Source: Streptomyces alfalfae (GTDB taxonomy: Bacteria > Actinomycetota > Actinomycetes > Streptomycetales > Streptomycetaceae). From it: a stretch of 64,000 bases of DNA. Within the stretch, counting starts at the first letter, position 1; the number at the start of each line of letters is the position of its first letter. Below are positions 58,276 to 64,000 of the stretch, one piece after another. The notes under the pieces were generated by a model. It was given only the letters and a program-made list of their open reading frames with translations. It ran no database searches and was not told the DNA's origin. The stretch is taken from positions 62,001 through 126,000 of the forward strand of contig NZ_QEXM01000022.1 of assembly GCF_004127445.1 (NCBI RefSeq), read 5' to 3'. The translations under genes were made by a program, and so were the position numbers.

Positions 58276-59961
58276 ATGCAGTCCCCCACACAAACCCTGG
58301 CCGAGGGGCTTCGGCTGCCCACCAACGGCCTCGACTACGCGATCCTGGCGATCTACTTCGCCGTGGTCCTCGGCATCGGCTTCGCCGCCCGGCGCTCCGT
58401 CAGGACCAGCCTCGACTTCTTCCTCTCGGGCCGCTCCCTGCCCGCCTGGGTCACCGGTCTCGCCTTCGTCGCCGCGAACCTCGGCGCCACCGAGATCCTG
58501 GGCATGGCGGCCACCGGCGCCCAGTACGGCGTCGCGGTCGTCCACTGGTACTGGATCGGCGCCATCCCGGCCATGGTCTTCCTCGGCCTGGTCATGATGC
58601 CGTTCTACTACCGCAGCAAGGTCCGGTCCGTGCCGGAGTTCCTGCTCCAGCGCTTCGACAAGTCGGCGCACCTGCTCAGCTCGGCGCTCTTCGCCTTCGC
58701 GGCGATCCTGATCGCGGGCGTGAACCTCTACGCCCTGTCGATCGTCGTCGAGGCGCTGCTCGGCTGGCCGCAGTGGGTGGCGATCGTCGTCGCGGGCGTC
58801 TTCGTGCTCGCGTACATCACGATCGGCGGTCTCTCCTCGGCGATCTACAACGAGGTCCTGCAGTTCTTCGTGATCCTCGCCGCGCTCATCCCGATCTGCG
58901 TCATCGGCCTGAAGAAGGTCGGCGGCTGGGACGGCCTGACGGGCTCGATCGAGAAGCAGCACGGCGAGAACTTCATGACCGCCTGGGGCGGCACCGGCAT
59001 AGGCGACGCCAACCCGCTCGGCGCCAACTGGCTGACCATCATCCTCGGCCTCGGCTTCGTGCTCTCCTTCGGCTACTGGACCACCAACTTCGCCGAGGTG
59101 CAGCGCGCGCTGTCCGCGAAGAACCTCAGCGCCGCCCAGCGCACCCCGCTGATCGCGGCCTTCCCGAAGATCTTCATCGTCTTCCTGGTGATGGTCCCGG
59201 GCCTGGTCGCGGCCGTCCTCGTCCCGAAGATCGGCACGCCCGGCTCCGACCTCACCTACAACGACGCGATCCCCTACCTGATGCAGGAACTGCTGCCCAA
59301 CGGCGTCCTCGGCATCGCGGTCACCGGTCTGCTCGCCGCGTTCATGGCGGGCATGGCCGCCAACGTCTCCTCCTTCAACACCGTCTTCACCTACGACATC
59401 TGGGCGAAGTACGTGGTCAAGGACCGGGAGGACGGCTACTACCTGAACTTCGGCCGGCTCATCACCGCGCTCGGCGTGCTCGCCTCGATCGGCACCGCCT
59501 TCATCGCGTCGTCGTTCTCGAACATCATGGGCTACCTCCAGACGCTGTTCTCCTTCTTCAACGTCCCGATGTTCGTGGTCTTCATCATCGGCATGTTCTG
59601 GAAGCGGGCGTCCATGAAGTCCGGTGTGTGGGGCCTGGTCGCGGGCACCACCGCCGCGATGGTCAACTACTTCTGGATCTACAAGCAGGGCGTCATCGAC
59701 ATCCCGACCGACCAGGGCGCCAACTTCGTCTCGGCGATCGTCGGCTTCGTCGCCGGCGCCGTCGTGATGGTCGTCGTCACGCTCTTCACCGCGCCCAAGC
59801 CGGAGGCCGAACTCGCCGGTCTCGTCTACGGGACGGCCTCGCCCGGCCTCGAGGACGACGGGGTCGAGGAGGGCGACGACGCCTGGTACCGCAAGCCGGC
59901 CCTGCTCGGCTGGGGCGCCGTCGTCCTCGCCGCCGCCTGCTACCTGCCGTACTCGCTCTAG
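58276..59961 (+). CDS. Sodium:solute symporter (SSS family), probable galactose uptake
   Basis: A 561-residue sodium-coupled symporter with about 14 TM helices. The SSS family features FAARRSVRTSLDFFLSGRSLPAWVTGLAFVAANLGATEILG at the start, the sodium-site helix GLSSAIYNEVLQFFVI, and GLLAAFMAGMAANVSSFNTVFTYDIW are clear. Closest functional type is SglT (sodium/galactose). Divergent to galTEK, it should supply galactose. The ATG at 58276 lacks a strong ribosome site; a 94-residue membrane protein gene follows after 27 bases. Confidence 0.92.
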   Translation: MQSPTQTLAEGLRLPTNGLDYAILAIYFAVVLGIGFAARRSVRTSLDFFLSGRSLPAWVTGLAFVAANLGATEILGMAATGAQYGVAVVHWYWIGAIPAMVFLGLVMMPFYYRSKVRSVPEFLLQRFDKSAHLLSSALFAFAAILIAGVNLYALSIVVEALLGWPQWVAIVVAGVFVLAYITIGGLSSAIYNEVLQFFVILAALIPICVIGLKKVGGWDGLTGSIEKQHGENFMTAWGGTGIGDANPLGANWLTIILGLGFVLSFGYWTTNFAEVQRALSAKNLSAAQRTPLIAAFPKIFIVFLVMVPGLVAAVLVPKIGTPGSDLTYNDAIPYLMQELLPNGVLGIAVTGLLAAFMAGMAANVSSFNTVFTYDIWAKYVVKDREDGYYLNFGRLITALGVLASIGTAFIASSFSNIMGYLQTLFSFFNVPMFVVFIIGMFWKRASMKSGVWGLVAGTTAAMVNYFWIYKQGVIDIPTDQGANFVSAIVGFVAGAVVMVVVTLFTAPKPEAELAGLVYGTASPGLEDDGVEEGDDAWYRKPALLGWGAVVLAAACYLPYSL

Positions 59962-59988
59962 CCAGAACCGATCGGAGGACCGAAGACC

Positions 59989-60273
59989 ATGTCTGAACTG
60001 CACAAAGAAGTCTCCGAGCTGGAGCGCAAGTCCGCGACGGCCGCCCGCCTCTTCGACATCCGGCGCATCATCGGCGGCCTGTTCGTCGTCTACGGGATCA
60101 TCGTGACGATCGCCGGCGTCACGGCGTCCGACGCCGACCTTGCCAAGGCCGAGGACATCAACATCAACCTGTGGACCGGCCTCGGCATGCTCGCCCTCGG
60201 CCTGTTCTTCCTGGGCTGGCTGTGGCTGCGCCCCACCGTCGCCGCGCCCGCCCCGGAGTCCGCGGACGACTGA
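59989..60273 (+). CDS. Small two-helix membrane protein accompanying the symporter
   Basis: A 94-residue protein with two TM helices (IIGGLFVVYGIIVTIAGV, about 27-44, and WTGLGMLALGLFFLGWLWL, about 63-81) and polar ends (SELERKSATAARLFDIRR at the start). It follows the SSS symporter gene by 27 bases with a GGAGG ribosome site, as small subunits do in other symporter operons, so an accessory role in transport is inferred. No enzymatic motif. Confidence 0.82.
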   Translation: MSELHKEVSELERKSATAARLFDIRRIIGGLFVVYGIIVTIAGVTASDADLAKAEDININLWTGLGMLALGLFFLGWLWLRPTVAAPAPESADD

Positions 60274-60295
60274 CCGCCCCCGACGGGGCCCGGGT

Positions 60296-61033
60296 TCACC
60301 GCGGTGGCTCGGGCCCCGTCGCCGTGTCCGCGCCGCCGTCCGCGCCCCCGTCCTCGTACGCCGACGCCGGGCGCTCGGCCCGGTCGAGGAGCCCGGTGCG
60401 CGCGGCGAGGGCGGCGGCCTCCAGGCGCGAGCCGACGCCGAGCTTCATCAGGACGCGCTGCACGTGCGTGCGCGCCGTGCTGGGCGCTATCCCCATCCCG
60501 GCCGCGATGAGACGGGTGTCCTCGCCGTCCGCGACCCGCACCAGGACCTCCACCTCGCGGGGCGTGAGCATCTGGAGCAGGCGCTGCCCCTCGTCGTCGG
60601 GCTGCGCGACCGGATTGAGCAGTTCGCTGAAGGCGCCCTGCAACAATTGGGGCGCGACGGCGGCTTCCCCGGCGCGCGCCTTCATGATGGCGCGCTCCAC
60701 TCCCTCGATGCGCTCGTCATGGCGTACGTAACCGGAGGCGCCCGCGGCGAACGCCGCCGCGATCCCGCGAGGGCTCGGCACCGGCCCCAGCACCACGACC
60801 GCCACCTGCGGGCGCTCCCGCTTGATCCGGATCACCGGGTCGAACATGCCCGGTTCCGCGGGTGTGGCCGTGCCGATGAGGCAGACCTCCGGCGCACGGC
60901 TGATCACCAGGTCGGCCGCCCCCGCGGCGGGCGCGGCGGCGGCGAGCACCCGGTGCCCGCGCAGCTTCAGCGCCGAGGCGAGTGCCTCGGCGAGCAGTCG
61001 GTGGTCGTCGACCACCATGAGCCGCACACCCAT
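60296..61033 (-). CDS. LuxR-type regulator with degenerate receiver domain
   Basis: A 245-residue protein. The N-terminus is receiver-like (VRLMVVDDHRLLAEALASALKLRGH), but the phosphoacceptor position is Gly (PEVCLIGTATPAEPG), the Thr/Ser is Gly (VVVLGPVPS) and the Lys is Arg (YVRHDE), so it is unlikely to be phosphorylated. The C-terminal LuxR HTH is intact: LTPREVEVLVRVADGEDTRLIAAGMGIAPSTARTHVQRVLMKLGV. It ends in a Gly/Asp tail. It is convergent with the symporter operon at 20 bases and has no kinase neighbour. Confidence 0.88.
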   Translation of the reverse strand: MGVRLMVVDDHRLLAEALASALKLRGHRVLAAAAPAAGAADLVISRAPEVCLIGTATPAEPGMFDPVIRIKRERPQVAVVVLGPVPSPRGIAAAFAAGASGYVRHDERIEGVERAIMKARAGEAAVAPQLLQGAFSELLNPVAQPDDEGQRLLQMLTPREVEVLVRVADGEDTRLIAAGMGIAPSTARTHVQRVLMKLGVGSRLEAAALAARTGLLDRAERPASAYEDGGADGGADTATGPEPPR

Positions 61034-61240
61034 GGCAAACCCCCACTCCCCCCACTGATCCCCTGGTCCACCGGCCGCCTCGTGCCGCCGCTTCCCGCGG
61101 ACCGCGGGCCCCCCGGCCCTCCATTCCCCCGGAAGCTACACGCTCGTTCGGCGTTGCGCGCCCCCTATCCGCCAGAAGCGGCCCGGAATGCCTGAATCCC
61201 TGCCCTGCGGGGTCGGCCGGGGGCGCGCGGTGGCACGGAA

Positions 61241-61285
61241 CGGCGGCGGCCGCCCCCTCATGAGTCGAGGGGACGGCCGCCGCGG
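61241..61285 (-). terminator. Intrinsic terminator after the first PQQ-like gene
   Basis: An imperfect 18-bp stem (CGGCGGCGGCCGCCCCCT at 61241-61258 with 61268-61285, two mismatches) lies 16 bases past the stop at 61302. Confidence 0.65.
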
Positions 61286-61301
61286 TGTCGGGGAGCCGTG
61301 G

Positions 61302-63182
61302 CTACTCGGCGCGGAAGCCGATGGCCACGTACTCCTTCTCGTCCTTGGAGTAGGGCTTGCTCAGGAGCTTCTTGCCCAGGAACAGGCGCCCGTCGGCGTA
61401 CAGGAGCTCGTTCGACTTCGGGACCATGCCGCTGATCGCGTCGGTGACCGCCTCGGAGGAGGGGGTCTCCAGGAGCTTGGTCTCCTTCATCGTCTTGCCG
61501 TCCAGCGAGACGACCTGGGCGCCCTGCTGGTAGCCGTGGGCCTTGTAGGCGATGACGTTGGGGCCGTCCATGCGGATCGGGAAGATCTCGCCGTCCTCGC
61601 CCGCGATGGCGCGGTCACTGGTCGGCTTGCCGGTGGCCAGCGAGAAGGACACGATCTCGTTGGTCTGGCTGTAGCTCTCGCCGCTGCCGTCGTGCTGACG
61701 GGTCGGCACGTAGAGCCGGTCGTTGCCGACCGTGATCGCACGGCAGTCGTTGACCACGTTGACGCCGCAGTCGTGGTCGTACTTGCCCTCCTCCAGCGCG
61801 ATCTTGGCGCGGAGCTTGCCGTTCGCGCCGATCGAGAAGACGTCCGTCACGCCGGTCGCGGTGATCTCGGTGGTGTCCTGGCCGAAGACGACCGGGTTCG
61901 TCGAGATGATCTTGGCGTTGTCGATGCCGTCGGCGAGCGGGTAGGTCCACTTGTCGTCGCCGGTCTTGGGGTCGAGGAGCTGGACCTTCAGCTTGTAGTC
62001 GCCGTAGCTGCCGCACCTGCGCACGGCCACCAGCTGGTCACCGCCGGCGTAGCCGACGTCCTCGCACTTGCCGACCTTCGGCTTCCACAGCGACTTGCCG
62101 GTCACGTCCCAGGCGGCGCCGCCGCTGGAGACACCCGCGCCGGCGGCGATCGTGGTGCCGGAGATGGTGACTTCCTTGAACGTCGCCTTCACGCCGTTGG
62201 TCTCGACGCCCTCGGTCCACAGCTTCTTCCCGGACTTCAGGTCGATCGCGGAGACCTTGGAGCAGGGCTCGTAATCGCCCTTCTTGCCCCGCTCGGTCTC
62301 CTCCGTGACGACGGCCACGATGCCGTCGTCGGTGACCTCGCGCGACATCGCGCACGTCATCCCGGGAAGCGGGATCGACCACTTCTCCTTGCCGGTGTCC
62401 GGGTCGTAGCCGTTCAGCTCGTTGACGCCGGCCTTGGCGTAGACGTCGTCGGTCAGCGCCGAGCCCGTGGCGTTCCAGATCTGGTCCTTGGGGATCTCCG
62501 GCTGCGGGAGCTGCATGAGCACCTTGGCCGAGGGGTCGCCCGGGGCCTTCTCCTCGGCCGGGCCCTGGCCGGGCGGGGAGTCGCCACCCTTCTCGCCCTT
62601 CTCGCCCCCCTTCCCCTTGCCGTCCGTGCCCTGGGCGGTCTTCTTGGAGTCGTCGTCCTTGGACGAGGCGTACCAGACGCCGCCGCCCACGATCAGCGCG
62701 ATCGCGACGACCGCCGCGACGATGACCGCCATCTGGCCGCTGAACTTCCTGCCGCCGCCGGACCCTCCGGGCTGCGGCTGCATCGGCATGGTCGGGGGCT
62801 GCTGGTAGCCCTGCTGGTACGGCTGCTGGTAGCCCTGCTGGTACTGCGGCTGCGCCGGCTGCGTCGGGTAGCCGTAGCCCTGGGGCTGCTGCGGGGCCTG
62901 GGGGTAGCCGTAGTGCGGCTGGCCCGCCGGGGGCGCCGGCGGGGCGGCGGGTGGCGGGGTCTGCGGCGGCGGGAAGCCCGGGGGCTGCGCGGGCGGGGGC
63001 GTCTGCGGGGCGCCGGGGGCCTGCGGGTAGCCGTAGGACGGCTCCGGGGCCTTGCCGAAGCCTCCGGGCGGAGGGTCCTGCGGGGCGCCGAAACCACCGG
63101 CCGGGGGTTCCTGGGGCGCGCCGAAGCCGCCCTGCGGGGGCTCGTTCGGCGGCTGCTGGGGAGGCTGGGGCGGCTGGGTCAT
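61302..63182 (-). CDS. PQQ-like beta-propeller membrane protein with Pro/Gln-rich N-terminus
   Basis: A 626-residue protein. Residues 1-160 are Pro/Gln/Gly/Tyr-rich (repeats such as PPAGGFGAPQ and YQQGYQQPYQ), then comes one TM helix (MAVIVAAVVAIALIVGGGVWY, about 174-194), a charged linker, and an extracytoplasmic beta-propeller of PQQ-type blades (GYDPDTGKEKWSIPLPGM, DLKSGKKLWTEGV, DPKTGDDKWTYPL, SLATGKPTSDRAI). It resembles BamB-like scaffold proteins of actinobacteria; no enzyme site is evident. The ATG at 63182 opens the Pro-rich region. Confidence 0.85.
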   Translation of the reverse strand: MTQPPQPPQQPPNEPPQGGFGAPQEPPAGGFGAPQDPPPGGFGKAPEPSYGYPQAPGAPQTPPPAQPPGFPPPQTPPPAAPPAPPAGQPHYGYPQAPQQPQGYGYPTQPAQPQYQQGYQQPYQQGYQQPPTMPMQPQPGGSGGGRKFSGQMAVIVAAVVAIALIVGGGVWYASSKDDDSKKTAQGTDGKGKGGEKGEKGGDSPPGQGPAEEKAPGDPSAKVLMQLPQPEIPKDQIWNATGSALTDDVYAKAGVNELNGYDPDTGKEKWSIPLPGMTCAMSREVTDDGIVAVVTEETERGKKGDYEPCSKVSAIDLKSGKKLWTEGVETNGVKATFKEVTISGTTIAAGAGVSSGGAAWDVTGKSLWKPKVGKCEDVGYAGGDQLVAVRRCGSYGDYKLKVQLLDPKTGDDKWTYPLADGIDNAKIISTNPVVFGQDTTEITATGVTDVFSIGANGKLRAKIALEEGKYDHDCGVNVVNDCRAITVGNDRLYVPTRQHDGSGESYSQTNEIVSFSLATGKPTSDRAIAGEDGEIFPIRMDGPNVIAYKAHGYQQGAQVVSLDGKTMKETKLLETPSSEAVTDAISGMVPKSNELLYADGRLFLGKKLLSKPYSKDEKEYVAIGFRAE

Positions 63183-63273
63183 GACGTCGTCTATTCCTTG
63201 GGACGCTTGGGGAGCTCGGGGTGGCGCCGGAAGACGCCCGGGATCGAGAGGGTGCACCGGGTGCGGCGCGGGA

Positions 63274-63999
63274 TCACTTGCCGTAGGCCAGCATCAGCTT
63301 GGACCGGCCGGACGTTCCCGTGATGCTGGTGGTGGAGATGTAGAAGCGCCCGTCCACGTAGTCGACGGCCTTCGAGTAGAAGCCGCTCTCGATCTTCGCC
63401 GTGCCCTTCGGGTGCTGGAGAAGGGTCTTCGGCGTGTGCGAACCCGACGTCGCGATGGACACGACCCGGCCGCCGGAGGCGTAGGACGGGGTGACGTAGG
63501 CGATCAGCTCACCGTCCTCGGCCTTCAGCGGGAGCATCGTTTCCTCCAGCGGCGACTTGACGCGCCAGGCCTCCTTGCCGGTGGACAGGCTGAACGCCAC
63601 GACCTCGTTGGCGCCGCTCTTCTCGTCCGTCGGCAGGTAGAGGTACTTGTCGTCGTTCACCGCGCCGAGGCATCCGGTGAGGTCACGGCTGAGGATGGAG
63701 GACTCGCACTCGGGCGCGAAGCCGTCCTTGGTGACGAGTTCGGAGCGGGTCTCGTCGCTGTTGGGCTTCAGCACCGAGACGTTCCACTTGTTCTTGTCCT
63801 CGTTCTCCAGGTACACGACCGTCGGGCTGACCGAGTAGAGCTTCTTGACGCGCCAGCCCTTGGGGAACTTCTTGGTCCACAGGGCCCTGCCGGTGCGCGG
63901 GTCGAGCTGCTGGAGCTCGTCGTGCTCGTTGTCCGTGCTCGCCCCACAGGACAGCGCCCGTACGAGCTTCTTGCCCTCGGCCGCGAACCCGTTGGGGAA
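63274..63999 (-). CDS. PQQ-like beta-propeller protein, C-terminal part (cut by window end)
   Basis: The frame is open from the window edge to the stop at 63274. The visible 241 residues hold blade-like units (ALSCGASTDNEHDELQQLDPRTGRALWTKKFP region, FSLSTGKEAWRVKSPLEETM) and end YGK. It is paralogous to the 61302-63182 protein, 91 bases downstream, and both probably share the membrane-anchored layout. The N-terminal half lies outside the window. Confidence 0.82.
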   Translation of the reverse strand, partial: FPNGFAAEGKKLVRALSCGASTDNEHDELQQLDPRTGRALWTKKFPKGWRVKKLYSVSPTVVYLENEDKNKWNVSVLKPNSDETRSELVTKDGFAPECESSILSRDLTGCLGAVNDDKYLYLPTDEKSGANEVVAFSLSTGKEAWRVKSPLEETMLPLKAEDGELIAYVTPSYASGGRVVSIATSGSHTPKTLLQHPKGTAKIESGFYSKAVDYVDGRFYISTTSITGTSGRSKLMLAYGK

Positions 64000-64000
64000 G

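Overview
The window is actinobacterial chromosome, almost certainly Streptomyces. Base composition is very GC-rich throughout, codons end in G or C, GTG starts are common with GGAGG-type ribosome sites, and the gene content is typical of the Streptomyces core chromosome: eno followed by rpf genes under a c-di-AMP riboswitch, mfd, glmU-prs-rplY-pth, ppc and galTEK. From memory the order resembles the SCO3092-SCO3139 region of S. coelicolor; this was not checked by a search. Most of the window is conserved housekeeping sequence with a few accessory patches.

Layout. 1-3.6 kb: the 3' end of an FtsX-type ABC permease, a cyclopropane-fatty-acyl-phospholipid synthase and a type II NADH dehydrogenase with a Rex-like operator far upstream. 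3.6-4.7 kb: an inserted YefM/RelE-type toxin-antitoxin pair, flanked by vestiges of itself and of the neighbouring ppx 3' end. 4.7-14 kb: a mainly minus-strand run of ppx, DUF501, a FtsB-like division protein, enolase, two resuscitation-promoting factors (the first behind a ydaO-type c-di-AMP riboswitch), a P450, MazG and a SurA-like lipoprotein. 14-22 kb: a Ser/Thr kinase with TPRs coupled to a small membrane protein, an N6-methylase fused to a specificity-like domain, a LolA-like lipoprotein, a GNAT protein, an HNH lipoprotein and a MOSC protein. 22-34 kb: mfd, a DUF2079 membrane protein, an FtsX-type ABC exporter pair, a DHA2 MFS pump and a coiled-coil protein.

34-39.6 kb is the most unusual part: a divergent cluster of SUKH/immunity and deaminase-like genes. 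One long gene (Imm35/YrhB-like domain, very long Pro/Gly linker, deaminase-like domain, SUKH-4) is cut by a single in-frame TAG. A SMI1/KNR4 protein precedes it, and a YwqJ-like deaminase with a SUKH-3 protein lies on the other strand. An 11-bp sequence repeated head to tail sits in the shared promoter region. 39.6-42.1 kb: an orphan sensor kinase, a double-HTH protein possibly related to LAGLIDADG nucleases, and tRNA-Gln(UUG).

42.2-49 kb: glmU, prs, rplY (L25/Ctc), pth and ppc. 49-54.7 kb: an acyl-CoA desaturase with its TetR regulator and tandem palindromic operators, glyoxalase/Tam methyltransferase genes divergent from a MarR gene with a palindromic operator, a NarL-type response regulator, a GNAT and a DoxX protein. 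54.8-60.3 kb: the galTEK operon divergent from a sodium:solute symporter with a small membrane partner; together these would import galactose and convert it by the Leloir pathway. 60.3-64 kb: a degenerate response regulator and two tandem PQQ-like beta-propeller proteins, the second cut by the window end.
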